Shown here: positions 25,872 through 35,110 of the stretch, piece after piece | Position numbering within the stretch: the first letter of the stretch is position 1 | How the letters are laid out: each line of letters starts with the position of its first letter | NCBI GenBank assembly: GCA_028289425.1 | Contig: JANQPL010000009.1 | Coordinates: 186,001 to 250,000, forward strand | DNA length: 64,000 bases | From: Alphaproteobacteria bacterium | Lineage (GTDB): Bacteria > Pseudomonadota > Alphaproteobacteria > JANQMY01 | Direction: 5' to 3' | The notes under the pieces: model-generated | Told to the model about the DNA's origin: nothing | What the model saw: the letters and a program-made list of their open reading frames with translations, nothing else | Database searches by the model: none | Translations under genes and position numbers: made by a program

Positions 25872-26039
25872 ATGTTGAACACGATCAAGAATTTCGCAAA
25901 CGACGAAAGCGGTGCAACCCTCGTTGAGTACTCAATCCTGATTGCTCTGGTTGCTGCTGCAACGATCACGGCCATCAACGGCGTTGCCGGCACGATCACC
26001 ACGCGTTGGACGACCCTGCAGACCAACCTGGGTGGCTAA
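25872..26039 (+). CDS. flp: Flp/Fap-type pilin prepeptide
   Basis: 55 residues; AAGGAG is placed 7 bp before the ATG at 25872, which makes this start better than the upstream ATG at 25851. The short leader ends in DESG, and cleavage before ATLVEYSILIAL gives Glu at mature position 5, the hallmark of type IV and Flp pilins. A hydrophobic helix and a short tail complete it. It is the major subunit of the Tad pilus whose assembly genes follow. A terminator directly after it would allow more pilin mRNA than cpa mRNA. Confidence 0.93.
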   Translation: MLNTIKNFANDESGATLVEYSILIALVAAATITAINGVAGTITTRWTTLQTNLGG

Positions 26040-26076
26040 TACAGAAATCAGGCTTTCAGCTTGTAAAGCCTTAGAG

Positions 26077-26121
26077 GCGCCGAGGTCTCCCAACACTACG
26101 GACGATCTCGGCGCTTTTTTT
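26077..26121 (+). terminator. Terminator between pilin and assembly genes
   Basis: GCGCCGAG (26077-26084) pairs with CTCGGCGC (26107-26114), followed by seven T. It is strong enough to stop most transcription after flp, with read-through or a further promoter supplying cpaB onward. Confidence 0.8.
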
Positions 26122-26144
26122 ATGACCCGAACTGAAGGGGTCAT
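26122..26144 (+). repeat. Hairpin just before the cpaB ribosome site
   Basis: ATGACCC and GGGTCAT form a perfect 7-bp stem with a 9-nt loop, ending one base before CAGGAGG of cpaB. Its position suggests an effect on translation initiation or protection of the 5' end of a processed mRNA. Confidence 0.4.
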
Positions 26145-26156
26145 CAGGAGGACATC

Positions 26157-27125
26157 ATGCAAAAGATGGCAATAGCTATGTTGGCAGTTGCCTGCCTACT
26201 GGGCGGCGCCTCTGTCTACTTCGTTCGCGGTATGATCGAACAGAACCGCGAAATTGTCGTTCAAGAAGTTGCTCCGTCCATGGAGCTGACGACAATCGTT
26301 GTCGCCAACAAAGCGCTTGGCTTCGGCGATCAACTGACAAAAGACTTGGTCCGGGTCGTTGAATGGCCGGCCAAATCCATGCCTGCGGGCGCTTTCAGAT
26401 CTCTCGACGACTTGCTGGCAGACGGCGAGCGTCGCGTTGTTTTGAAGGACATTGAAGCGAATGAGCCGGTTTATGCTTCGCGCGTTTCCGGTTTCGGCGG
26501 CCGCGCCAGCCTTTCCGCTCTGATCGGCGAAAAGATGCGCGCAGCGACCATCCGCGTTAACGACGTTAGCGGTATCGCCGGTTTCGTTCTGCCGGGCGAC
26601 CGCGTCGACGTTCATTTGACGCACGACATCACCAAAGACGAACTCGTTACCGATCTGTTGATCGAGAACGTGCGCGTTTTGGCGGTGGACCAGCTTGCCA
26701 ATGACGAAGCTGACAGCCCGACGGTTGCTAAGGCCGTTACGCTTGAAGTAAGTGGCGAGCAGTCTCAGAAGCTGTCTCTGGCGGCAAATGTCGGCTCCCT
26801 GGGCCTGTCTCTGCGGAACCAGACGGATGCCATCAGCGGCGTTGGTCGTACGGTTCGTCTGTTGGACCTGCGGACCCGGCCTCCGGGAGTTTACGGTCCC
26901 CAGATCCAGGTCTTCCGCGGTGTCGAAGCCTCGAGCATCGACGTAGTTCGCGAGCGGAAGTCTGCGAGCGGCACGGTTTCATCCACGCCGAGAAGCAAGA
27001 CACCGGTCTTCAAGCACGCCCCGCTGTCTGCCCCGAAGGCTGGCGAAAAATCCGCCTCCGCCTCCAGTTCGCAGACAATGGCTTCCGCTGAACCGATGTC
27101 GGTTGTGCCGAACCCCTATCAATAA
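26157..27125 (+). CDS. cpaB: Tad pilus assembly protein CpaB/RcpC
   Basis: 322 residues. One N-terminal membrane segment (residues 4-23), then an SAF-like domain (TTIVVANKALGFGDQLTKDLV, and the AGFVLPGDRVDVHLT segment characteristic of CpaB/RcpC), and a disordered Ser/Pro-rich tail. CpaB is a periplasmic component that works with the CpaC secretin encoded next. AGGAGG lies just before the ATG. Confidence 0.92.
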   Translation: MQKMAIAMLAVACLLGGASVYFVRGMIEQNREIVVQEVAPSMELTTIVVANKALGFGDQLTKDLVRVVEWPAKSMPAGAFRSLDDLLADGERRVVLKDIEANEPVYASRVSGFGGRASLSALIGEKMRAATIRVNDVSGIAGFVLPGDRVDVHLTHDITKDELVTDLLIENVRVLAVDQLANDEADSPTVAKAVTLEVSGEQSQKLSLAANVGSLGLSLRNQTDAISGVGRTVRLLDLRTRPPGVYGPQIQVFRGVEASSIDVVRERKSASGTVSSTPRSKTPVFKHAPLSAPKAGEKSASASSSQTMASAEPMSVVPNPYQ

Positions 27126-27131
27126 GGAAAA

Positions 27132-27155
27132 CTGGGCGCGTGAAAGCGCGCCCAG
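27132..27155 (+). repeat. Stem-loop between cpaB and cpaC
   Basis: CTGGGCGCG and CGCGCCCAG form a 9-bp GC-rich stem with a 6-nt loop, 6 bp after the cpaB stop. There is no T-run directly behind it, so it is probably an mRNA-stabilising element or weak attenuator. Confidence 0.45.
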
Positions 27156-27212
27156 CCATTCAATCTGATTTTAACAAAGTTCAAGGTAAAAGACCCTGAA
27201 AGGATGCAGACT

Positions 27213-28685
27213 ATGTTTACCTTAGCCTCACACTTTCCGCCCAGCGCGGCATCGGCTCCAAGCCGAAACGCTTCGGTCGGCGGGTTCATCAAAACTCTGG
27301 CCTATGTGTCAGTCGCCGCTACCGCGCTTTGGATGGCGGCACCTGCTCAGGCCGAAACGCCGGCCAGCACCACGGTAGTTGCGGTTTCCGCCAACGACCA
27401 CGGTTATGGCGGTGAATTCTCGGTTTCGGTTCAGAAGTCGCAAGTGCTTCGCGTCAACCAGTCCTACAAGGACCTGCTGGTGGGCGATCCCGAGATTGCC
27501 GATGTTATTCCGTTGACGGACCGTACGGTTTACGTTCTGGGTAAAGATGTCGGTTCCACGAGCTTGTCGATCTACGGCGAAAACCGCACGTTGATCGGTG
27601 TTGTGGACGTGAACGTCACCCATGACGTTCGTGGCCTGAAGCGCCGCCTGCGTGAGCTGATGCCGACTGAGTACATCTCGGTTCGCGACGTTGGGGGGGC
27701 CATCACCCTTTCCGGTCAAGTCGACGATGCAAGCACCGCGGCCCGCGCCGTTAAGCTTGCAGAGCGCTATGCACCTGATGCGGTCAACAATTTGATCTCC
27801 ATTAAGGGCAGCCAGCAAGTCATGCTCGCCGTTCGCTTCGCGGAAGTTAAGCGCGCTGCGGCAAAGCAATTCGGCTTCAGAACCAATGTTGCGTTTGATG
27901 ACGGTTCTTCGAGCGCCAGCATCATCAGCGGCATCCTGAACCCGGACCGTTTTGCACAGACGGCAGCTGGCCTTACGACCGGCAACTTCATGATCGATGC
28001 ATTTCTGGACGCAATGGAAGAAAAAGGCATCGTTACCACTCTGGCTGAACCGAACCTGATCGCCCTGTCCGGCGAAACGGCAAGCTTCCTGGCCGGCGGT
28101 GAGTTCCCGATCCCGATTGCAGCCAACTTCGATGACGACGCAACGATCACCATCGAGTTCAAGCAGTTCGGTGTCAGCCTTGCCTTCACGCCGACCGTTC
28201 TGGGCGGTGACGTGATCAACCTGTTGGTGGCGCCTGAAGTCAGTGCATTGGATGAAGAAGCCGGCGTCAATATCGGCGGCATCGAAATCCCGGGCCTGTT
28301 GACCCGCCGCGCAGAAACCACGGTTGAGCTGCGTCACGGTCAGAGCTTTGCAATTGCCGGTTTGGTCTTGAGCGACTTCGCCGACAATGTGGACCAGTTC
28401 CCTGGCCTGGCTGACACGCCGGTTCTGGGTGCCCTGCTCCGCAGTGCAGAGTTCCAGCGCAACGAGACCGAGCTTGTCATCATCATCACGCCTTACCTCG
28501 TAAAGCCTGCAAATGATGGCGAATTGGCTCTGCCCACGGACAACATCCATCGTCCGAACGAATACGAGCTGTTCTTCCTCGGCCATGTTGAGAGCCGTAT
28601 CCGCAAGCTGAATGGCGGTGAGTACACCGACGCCAGCTACCAGGTCGGCGGTCTCGACGGTCAATTCGGTCACATCGTTCCGTAA
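27213..28685 (+). CDS. cpaC: Tad pilus outer-membrane secretin CpaC/RcpA
   Basis: 490 residues from the ATG at 27213; GAAAGG touches the alternative ATG at 27204, so the later one has proper spacing. A signal peptide ends near AQAETPAS. An N-terminal pilus-formation domain (VLRVNQSYKDLLVGDPEIADV), a BON-like part (GAITLSGQVDDAS) and the type II/III secretin core (EPNLIALSGETASFLAGGEFPIP, ELRHGQSFAIAGL, ELVIIITPYLV) follow. It forms the outer-membrane channel for the Flp pilus. Confidence 0.94.
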   Translation: MFTLASHFPPSAASAPSRNASVGGFIKTLAYVSVAATALWMAAPAQAETPASTTVVAVSANDHGYGGEFSVSVQKSQVLRVNQSYKDLLVGDPEIADVIPLTDRTVYVLGKDVGSTSLSIYGENRTLIGVVDVNVTHDVRGLKRRLRELMPTEYISVRDVGGAITLSGQVDDASTAARAVKLAERYAPDAVNNLISIKGSQQVMLAVRFAEVKRAAAKQFGFRTNVAFDDGSSSASIISGILNPDRFAQTAAGLTTGNFMIDAFLDAMEEKGIVTTLAEPNLIALSGETASFLAGGEFPIPIAANFDDDATITIEFKQFGVSLAFTPTVLGGDVINLLVAPEVSALDEEAGVNIGGIEIPGLLTRRAETTVELRHGQSFAIAGLVLSDFADNVDQFPGLADTPVLGALLRSAEFQRNETELVIIITPYLVKPANDGELALPTDNIHRPNEYELFFLGHVESRIRKLNGGEYTDASYQVGGLDGQFGHIVP

Positions 28686-28716
28686 GAACGGCAACGTTTC
28701 ATAGATGAGGTTCAAA

Positions 28717-29019
28717 ATGAAAACGTCTCTCGTAACACTCTTTGCAGCAAGCACCGTTCTTCTGGGCGCTTGCAGCACCAGCGGAGTGGTTTGCAAAAAC
28801 GTCCTCTGCAGCACCACGGACACCGAAGCGGTTCACGGCGCAGCAGTTCGGCAAAACATGGAAGTTCACATTGCCAAGGATGTCGCAATTCACCCGTCTA
28901 CCTCTCCTTCCTTCAGTGGTGAGAAGGCCGCGAAGGCGATCGACCGGTACGAAAAAGGCGAAGTCATTTCTCTTGACAGAGTCAATGTTTCCGAAATCGA
29001 TGTCGGCGGTGAAGACTAA
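28717..29019 (+). CDS. Small lipoprotein in the CpaD position of the Tad locus
   Basis: 100 residues from the ATG at 28717 (GAGG 6 bp upstream). The lipobox LGAC predicts lipidation at Cys18. The mature part has three further cysteines and ends in EKAAKAIDRYEKGEVI, which resembles the end of CpaD-type lipoproteins. Ordinary CpaD proteins are about twice as long, so this is a shortened or diverged member, or a different outer-membrane pilotin. It lies between cpaC and cpaE, where CpaD is normally encoded, and is followed by a terminator. Confidence 0.7.
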   Translation: MKTSLVTLFAASTVLLGACSTSGVVCKNVLCSTTDTEAVHGAAVRQNMEVHIAKDVAIHPSTSPSFSGEKAAKAIDRYEKGEVISLDRVNVSEIDVGGED

Positions 29020-29056
29020 GGCGTAAGTCAAGTCCTAAGCGCTTTCGCAAACTACA

Positions 29057-29082
29057 AAGGGCCCGCTTCGGCGGGCCCTTTT
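29057..29082 (+). terminator. Rho-independent terminator after the small lipoprotein gene
   Basis: AAGGGCCCGC and GCGGGCCCTT form a perfect 10-bp stem with a TTCG tetraloop, followed by TT and a T-rich stretch. It separates flp-cpaBC from cpaE onward, so cpaE must have its own promoter in the 200-bp AT-richer gap 29083-29291. Confidence 0.9.
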
Positions 29083-29291
29083 CTCATTCTGAAACACCTT
29101 CCGGCAAACGGTCTGTTACGAAACACACTTAATGCTCCGTGAACGTTCGTAATCCGATTTTGTTTCAAATTGAGAAGAAATCGCTGGACCGTTTTTTGCA
29201 GCCATTTCATCGCTATTTCCTGCGCGACCGACGCAACGGTTCGTTAGTCAGCGGTTATGGAATAGCTGGTATTGGTATCTAGTTGAGAGCG

Positions 29292-30482
29292 ATGAAGATG
29301 AACACCAAAGCAATTGCAGCAATTCGGCCCTCGTCCGTTGCGGATGAGCTTACGGCTCACGCGGCTGCGTTAAACAATGTGGAACTGGAAGTTTCCGTGT
29401 GCGATCCGATGGAGTTCATCGCGGATGCGGATTTGACCACGTTACCCGCGATCGTCATCGTCGAGCTGGATCTGGACCAGCTGGAACAGATTCGCGCCCT
29501 GGAAGGCCTGATTAACCGTTGCGGCCAGGCTCACGCGATTTTGGTGACCTCTGACAATGCATCGCTCGCTCAGATCCGCCAACTGATGCGTATGGGCGTC
29601 ATCGACTTCATCCCACAGCCGATCAATGCCGCCGACTTGAACGCGGCCGTCGAAACGGCTGTTCAAAAAACCAAGCCCCAGACCCTGCGCTCCACCGCAC
29701 GCGGTGAGATCATCTCTGTCATGAGAAGCTGCGGCGGGTCTGGCGCCACGACCCTCGCCATCGAACTTGCCGCCAGCCTTGCGAAGAGCGGAAAGAATGA
29801 CACGGCCTCGGTGGCGCTTATCGATTTTGACATGCAGAACGGCAACATGGCGATCGCCCTCGATTTGATGCCGAAGGTCACGCTTCTGGACATTCTCGAG
29901 TCGCCGTCCCGATTGGACACCTCCTATCTCAAAGGCTCCATGATCCGCCACAAATCCGGCATCGACGTGCTTGCGGCGCCGTCCGAAATCATTCCGTTGG
30001 AGGGCATGACCGACGAGACGGCGCGGACCATTCTGTCGATTGCCCGCCAAGAGTATGACTATGTGGTCATCGATCTGCCGTCCACATGGACCAGCTGGAC
30101 AGCGTCCGTTGTCGGCGAAAGCAGCGTCGCCTTGTTGGCCATGCAGCTAAACGTGGTCGCTATTCAGCGTGTGCTGCGCAATCTGCACACGGTCAAGGAA
30201 CAAGGTCTCGACGACAAGAATGTCGCCATCGTCGCCAACCGCGTCAGCAAAGGCATTGGTTTTTCCGGCGCGGATCGGGTGAAAGAATTCGAAACCGCCC
30301 TCAAGCGCCCCATCGAGCACACCATTCGCAACGATTTCAAATCGGCTGCCGCCGCCCGCGACCGGGGCGTCCTGGTGCGGGAAATCGCGCGCAAGTCGGT
30401 CATTGTTCAAGACGTCGAACGCATCAAAGACGGCCTGTTGGCCCGCTTCGATGCAGACAGTTCAGTTGCCTTATCGGCATAA
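29292..30482 (+). CDS. cpaE: Tad pilus assembly ATPase-like protein CpaE/TadZ
   Basis: About 396 residues. Residues 1-125 form a degenerate receiver-like domain (HAILVTSDNASLAQIRQLMRMGVIDFIPQPI). A MinD/ParA-type domain follows with a deviant Walker A, CGGSGATTLAIELA, and FDMQNGN as switch I. CpaE/TadZ localises the pilus machine to the cell pole. The ATGs at 29292 and 29298 are both possible starts; GAGAG has better spacing to the second. Confidence 0.92.
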   Translation: MKMNTKAIAAIRPSSVADELTAHAAALNNVELEVSVCDPMEFIADADLTTLPAIVIVELDLDQLEQIRALEGLINRCGQAHAILVTSDNASLAQIRQLMRMGVIDFIPQPINAADLNAAVETAVQKTKPQTLRSTARGEIISVMRSCGGSGATTLAIELAASLAKSGKNDTASVALIDFDMQNGNMAIALDLMPKVTLLDILESPSRLDTSYLKGSMIRHKSGIDVLAAPSEIIPLEGMTDETARTILSIARQEYDYVVIDLPSTWTSWTASVVGESSVALLAMQLNVVAIQRVLRNLHTVKEQGLDDKNVAIVANRVSKGIGFSGADRVKEFETALKRPIEHTIRNDFKSAAAARDRGVLVREIARKSVIVQDVERIKDGLLARFDADSSVALSA

Positions 30483-30494
30483 GGAGAATCTGAC

Positions 30495-31928
30495 ATGTTA
30501 CAGAGATTTCGGTCCTCGAATGCCCAATCAGGCCCGGTTCTGAAGTTCCGCGGCGAGCCTTCCGTCGACCTGCCGGCCGAGGAAGAGCGCCAGGACCCGC
30601 AAATTGAGGTTCCGGCAAAAAAGGAAGAACCCGCATCCGACTTTGTGGATTTCGAGCGGTCTTCAGATTATGTGGATCTGAAAGTGCAGCTTCACCAAGA
30701 GCTGCTCACGATGATTAATCTGGGTGCGCTTGAAAAGCTCACCGAAGCCGAAGTGCACAAAGAAATCGGCGAGATGATCACCGAGCTTCTGGCACAGAAG
30801 GAAACGCCGCTCAACATCACAGAGCGGACGCAGCTCGTTCGCGACATTGTCGACGAAATTCTGGGCCTGGGCCCGATTGAGCCACTGCTCAAAGATCCGT
30901 CTGTTGCCGATATCATCATCAACACGCACGAACAAGTTTATGTGGAGCGCAACGGTAATCTTGAGCTCACCAAGGTGAAGTTCAAGGACAGCGCCCACCT
31001 TCTGCGCATCATCGACAAGATTGTCACGGGCGTCGGACGGCGTATCGACGAATCTCAGCCCACGGTGGACGCACGTCTCCCGGACGGTTCCCGCGTAAAT
31101 GCGGTTATTCCACCGGTCGCTGTTGACGGCCCGCTGGTCTCCATTCGTAAGTTCTCCGCAAACCCGCTCACCATCGAGCGGCTGATCGAGTTTGATGCGC
31201 TTACGGAGGAAATCTCTCAAATCCTTCAGGGCATCGTCAAATGCCGCCTCAACGTGCTGATCGCCGGCGGTACCGGTACCGGTAAGACGACCATGCTGAA
31301 TGCGCTGTCGAGTTTCATCGGCGATGCGGAACGGGTGGTCACCATTGAGGACGCAGCGGAATTGGCCCTGCAGCAGCCTCACGTGGCCCGCATGGAAACG
31401 CGCCCCGCCAACATGGAAGGCCGCGGCGCCATCGATCAGCGGGAACTGGTTCGTAACTCCCTGCGGATGCGTCCCGACCGGATCATCGTTGGTGAGTGTC
31501 GTGCCGGGGAAGCGTTCGACATGCTGCAGGCCATGAATACGGGCCATGACGGTTCCATGACCACGATCCACGCTAACACGCCACGCGATGCCATGAGCCG
31601 TCTTGAACAGATGATCGGCATGACCGGCATGGACTTGCCCATGCGCTCCATGCGCGCGCAAATCGCGTCGGCTATCGACGTTGTGGTTCAGATTAAGCGT
31701 TTCTCCGATGGTAAGCGCCGGCTGATCAGCCTGACGGAAGTCACCGGCATGGAAGGCGACATCATCACCATGCAAGAAGTCTTCGGGTTCCAGCAGACCC
31801 ATGTGGATGAAGAAGGCAAGACGCACGGCAAGTTTATCGCGTCTGGCATTCGCCCGAACTTTATGGATCTGTTTGAAACGCGCGGCATTGAAGTGCCTGA
31901 AAGCATTTTCGATAACCGGAGCTTCTAG
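30495..31928 (+). CDS. cpaF: Tad pilus assembly ATPase CpaF/TadA
   Basis: 477 residues. After an acidic N-terminus come the CpaF domain ([21 protein letters not shown]) and the secretion-ATPase core: Walker [10 protein letters not shown] (about 258-266), Walker B-type [16 protein letters not shown], His box GSMTTIHAN. This hexameric ATPase powers pilus extension and retraction at the inner membrane. The gene follows cpaE by 12 bp, with AAGGAG upstream. Confidence 0.96.
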   Translation: MLQRFRSSNAQSGPVLKFRGEPSVDLPAEEERQDPQIEVPAKKEEPASDFVDFERSSDYVDLKVQLHQELLTMINLGALEKLTEAEVHKEIGEMITELLAQKETPLNITERTQLVRDIVDEILGLGPIEPLLKDPSVADIIINTHEQVYVERNGNLELTKVKFKDSAHLLRIIDKIVTGVGRRIDESQPTVDARLPDGSRVNAVIPPVAVDGPLVSIRKFSANPLTIERLIEFDALTEEISQILQGIVKCRLNVLIAGGTGTGKTTMLNALSSFIGDAERVVTIEDAAELALQQPHVARMETRPANMEGRGAIDQRELVRNSLRMRPDRIIVGECRAGEAFDMLQAMNTGHDGSMTTIHANTPRDAMSRLEQMIGMTGMDLPMRSMRAQIASAIDVVVQIKRFSDGKRRLISLTEVTGMEGDIITMQEVFGFQQTHVDEEGKTHGKFIASGIRPNFMDLFETRGIEVPESIFDNRSF

Positions 31929-31942
31929 AAGGGCGCCGACCA

Positions 31943-32911
31943 ATGAGCGATACAGTACTTTACCTGATCTATGCCGGTGTGTTCATCGGCGTGCTGCTGG
32001 CGGTAGAAGGTCTCTTCTATTTCCTCCGTTCCATGTCCGACGGACACGAGCGGAACGTAAACCGCCGTATGCGGATGTTGTCGAAATCCCGCGACGGGCG
32101 GCTGACGCTTCAGAAGCTGCGCCGGGAAGAGCAGGGTGATTTTTCCAAGCGGTTGGCATCCGTCATCCCATCTTTGGAAAATCTTATCGCAAGCTCAGGC
32201 TTGATGATCACCACAACACGGCTGTTCGTGATGATGGGTATCACGGCGTGCGTGGTTTTCGCGGCCTTTCGTCTTTTCGTCATTTTGCCCACGGCGAGCG
32301 CCATGTTCATCGCGCTGGTTGCCGGATTTGCTTTGCCTTATTTGTACCTGGTTTTCTTGCGCGAACAGCGCTTGAAGAAGTTTGTCACTCAGTTGCCGGA
32401 TGCCATGGAACTCATGGTACGCAGTCTGAGTGCCGGTCACCCGGTACCCGTGGCCATGGAAATGGTCGCCAAGGAAATGCCGGATCCCATCGGCACCGAA
32501 TTCGGTATGGCCATCGACGAAATGACGTATGGTCTGGAATTCGAAAATGCTTTGCAGAACATGCTGGTCCGCATTCCCAATTTGGATTTGCGCATGTTGG
32601 TGATCGCCATCAACATCCAGCGGTCCACGGGCGGCAATCTTTCGGAAATCTTACAGAATTTGTCCAACGTGATCCGCAGCCGCTTCACCATGGTGGCCAA
32701 GGTCAAAGCGGCATCGGCCGAAGGCCGCATGTCGGGGATTTTCGTCGGCTCGTTGCCTGCCATCCTGGGGGTCTTCGTCCATACGCTCAATCCGGATTAT
32801 TTCGGCGCCGTATGGGACGATCCGTGGTTCATGCCCATGATGGGATTGATGGTGGGTCTTCTTGTAACAGGTGCGTTCACCATCTGGCGCATGGTCAACT
32901 TTAAGGTTTGA
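31943..32911 (+). CDS. tadB: Tad inner-membrane platform protein TadB
   Basis: 322 residues with an N-terminal helix, paired central helices (ITACVVFAAFRLFVILP and FIALVAGFALPYLYLVFL), a GspF/T2SSF domain (LPDAMELMVRSLSAGHPVPVAMEMV, GGNLSEIL) and a C-terminal helix. It forms the membrane platform with TadC. The start is 14 bp after cpaF. Confidence 0.93.
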   Translation: MSDTVLYLIYAGVFIGVLLAVEGLFYFLRSMSDGHERNVNRRMRMLSKSRDGRLTLQKLRREEQGDFSKRLASVIPSLENLIASSGLMITTTRLFVMMGITACVVFAAFRLFVILPTASAMFIALVAGFALPYLYLVFLREQRLKKFVTQLPDAMELMVRSLSAGHPVPVAMEMVAKEMPDPIGTEFGMAIDEMTYGLEFENALQNMLVRIPNLDLRMLVIAINIQRSTGGNLSEILQNLSNVIRSRFTMVAKVKAASAEGRMSGIFVGSLPAILGVFVHTLNPDYFGAVWDDPWFMPMMGLMVGLLVTGAFTIWRMVNFKV

Positions 32912-32925
32912 GGGGTTAGCTCGCG

Positions 32926-33891
32926 ATGTTTGAGTTTATGAGCACCGGCACGGGAAGTATCGTTCTCTTTGTCACGATTACCCTGTCCATCGCCATGGTC
33001 TTCGGCGCCGTTTGGTTGCTGATTGGCCGCAGCCAGCTCCAGCGGCGCCTCGGCGAGGTCACTGAAGGGCGGGACATTCCGATCGTCGGCGGCACCCTGC
33101 GGCAGGAAGACGACGCCTTGCCGTTCGAAGATTTCACGCAGCGGATCAGCAAGTCCTTCGGTCCAAAGGACGAAGAGTCCAAGACCGAAGTGCGCAGCAA
33201 ATTCGCCCAGGCCGGGTTCTATCACTCCCGCGCGGCCGAATACTTCTATGCCTGCCGTATCGTCATGGCCGCCTTGTTCCCGATCTTGGGGGTCACTTTC
33301 TATCCTCAGTTTGTCGGTGATTTCACCACGAACTCGCTAATCCTGACGATCTTTGTATCCGCGATTGTCGGCTTCTATGCGCCCGGCTACTACCTGACCC
33401 GCCGTATTCGCGAGCGGCAGCAATCGGTCCGCGACGGCCTGCCTGACGCCCTTGATATCCTGCTGGTTTGTGTGGAAGCCGGCGCAAGTCTTCCCATCGC
33501 GATCCAGCGCATGTCGGACGAAATGCAGGAAGCGTATCCGGTTCTGGCGAAAGAGTTCTCTCTTGTGTCGCTTGAGCTTAAGGCCGGCAGCGGCCGCGCC
33601 AAGGCCCTGAAAAACCTGGCGGACCGCGTCAATATTGAAGAAATCAGGTCTTTGGTAACCTTGTTGGTGCAATCTGAGGCTCTCGGAACCAGCATTGTGC
33701 AAACCCTGCGGGTTTACTCGTCCGAGATGCGGAGCAAAAGGTTACTGAAAGCTGAAGAACAGGCGAACAAGCTACCGGTGAAAATGGCTTTGCCATTGAT
33801 GCTGTGCATCCTTCCGGCTTTGATGATCGTCATTCTTGCACCAGTCATCATCCGTATGGTACGAGTTGTCCTTCCTGGCGTTGGGGGCTAA
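32926..33891 (+). CDS. tadC: Tad inner-membrane platform protein TadC
   Basis: 321 residues with the same T2SSF plan as TadB: LPDALDILLVCVEAGASLPIAIQRM, the partner segment ALGTSIVQTLRVYSSEMR, and membrane helices at both ends and in the middle. The gap to tadB is 14 bp, so both are probably translated together. Confidence 0.93.
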   Translation: MFEFMSTGTGSIVLFVTITLSIAMVFGAVWLLIGRSQLQRRLGEVTEGRDIPIVGGTLRQEDDALPFEDFTQRISKSFGPKDEESKTEVRSKFAQAGFYHSRAAEYFYACRIVMAALFPILGVTFYPQFVGDFTTNSLILTIFVSAIVGFYAPGYYLTRRIRERQQSVRDGLPDALDILLVCVEAGASLPIAIQRMSDEMQEAYPVLAKEFSLVSLELKAGSGRAKALKNLADRVNIEEIRSLVTLLVQSEALGTSIVQTLRVYSSEMRSKRLLKAEEQANKLPVKMALPLMLCILPALMIVILAPVIIRMVRVVLPGVGG

Positions 33892-33941
33892 CCAACGCCA
33901 CAACAGGATCCCGCAGGCTTCGGAAGGAGTCGATCAGGATC

Positions 33942-34874
33942 ATGTTGTCGTCGATCATTGAACTGAAAAAGTTCGAACCGCAAAAGAAAGTCTGTAGCGT
34001 CGGCATCTCTGTGCTCTGTGCTGCTTTCGTAGCAGCGTGTGCCACAGCCCCGAAAGAGCCCAAAGATGTGGAATTGGGCGACCTGCTGCAACAAACACAG
34101 TCCATGCCTGAAGAACAGCAGGCATTGGTTTTGGTTCAGGCAGATCGCGCTTTTCGTGCTAAGGACTACGACACTTCCATGCAAAAATATTCCAGCCTCA
34201 TTGCCGCTGGAAACGAAGCACCGGAAATCCAACTAGGCTATGCGGAATCGCTTCTCGCATTGCAGGATCTGGACCCCGCGCTGGTGGCCTTCAAGAAGCT
34301 TGCAAAATCTCCCGGCTACGAGGCCAAAGCTTCCCAAGGCCAAGGCATAGTGCACGCCCGCACGTTGGCGATGGATGACGCCAAGGAACATCTCCAAAAA
34401 GCAGTCGAACTTGACCCTACTTTGTGGCGCTCCTGGAACGCGCTGGGGCAGATTGCCGACATCGAAGAAGACTGGGTTGCTTCGGAGATCGCATACAACA
34501 AGGCACTGGAGGCCAATCCAAGGTCTGCAGCAACCATGAACAATTTGGGCATGTCGGCGCTTTTGCAAGGCCGGCTTGACGCCTCGCTTGCTTCGTTCGA
34601 AAAGGCCCTTGAGATTGATCCGGGGTCGGAGATTGTCCAACGCAACCGTCGCCTGGTTCTTGCCATGCAAGGAAAATACGGCGAAGCGATTAGAAGCGCC
34701 TCGCCCCAGCAAATCGCCCGCGAACTCAACAATGTGGCGTTCGTCGCGATGCATCGGGGTGACCATTCGGAAGCCCGGCGTCTTCTCGACCGTTCGATCG
34801 ACGAAAGCGACGTCTTCTACAAAAAAGCTGAAGAAAACCTTGAGGCCTTGGACGATATGTCCGGCCAGGAGTAA
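33942..34874 (+). CDS. tadD: TadD-like TPR lipoprotein
   Basis: 310 residues from the ATG at 33942 with GGAAGGAG upstream. A late signal peptide ends in the lipobox VAAC (Cys33). About five TPR units follow, for example WNALGQIADIEEDWVASEIAYNKALEANP and NLGMSALLQGRLDASLASFEKALEIDP. TadD lipoproteins are periplasmic TPR factors needed for pilus assembly, and the gene closes the locus before a terminator. No prepilin peptidase (CpaA) or minor pilin (TadE/F/G) genes are in the window. Confidence 0.85.
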   Translation: MLSSIIELKKFEPQKKVCSVGISVLCAAFVAACATAPKEPKDVELGDLLQQTQSMPEEQQALVLVQADRAFRAKDYDTSMQKYSSLIAAGNEAPEIQLGYAESLLALQDLDPALVAFKKLAKSPGYEAKASQGQGIVHARTLAMDDAKEHLQKAVELDPTLWRSWNALGQIADIEEDWVASEIAYNKALEANPRSAATMNNLGMSALLQGRLDASLASFEKALEIDPGSEIVQRNRRLVLAMQGKYGEAIRSASPQQIARELNNVAFVAMHRGDHSEARRLLDRSIDESDVFYKKAEENLEALDDMSGQE

Positions 34875-34903
34875 ATTTCTGCCGCCAAATTGGTGGCTTT
34901 GGG

Positions 34904-34930
34904 AGGGGCGACCATGAGGCCGCCCCTTTT
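34904..34930 (+). terminator. Terminator of the tad operon
   Basis: AGGGGCG and CGCCCCT form a stem with a loop of about 10 nt, followed by TTTTC. It lies 30 bp after tadD. Confidence 0.8.
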
Positions 34931-35110
34931 CTTTTGCCCAGCCATTTTTCCCAGTTTTCTGCGATTTTTTGCCACCGCCGGTTGCAGCGGCCCGCGGCGT
35001 GCAGGTGCCCCTTGCCGTCTTTTCGCAGAAACTGAAATACGTTGATTTTTTGCAGCCTTGTGTTATTATTCACCCATCGGTGCTCAATTCAGATAAGAGA
35101 GACAAATCTC

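Noticed and set aside
27309-28823. 504-codon open frame antisense to cpaC
   Set aside because: It is a shadow of codon bias in cpaC and runs through the lipoprotein gene start; no family resemblance.
30663-31943. 426-codon open frame antisense to cpaF
   Set aside because: It is a shadow of a highly conserved ATPase gene, with no motif of its own.
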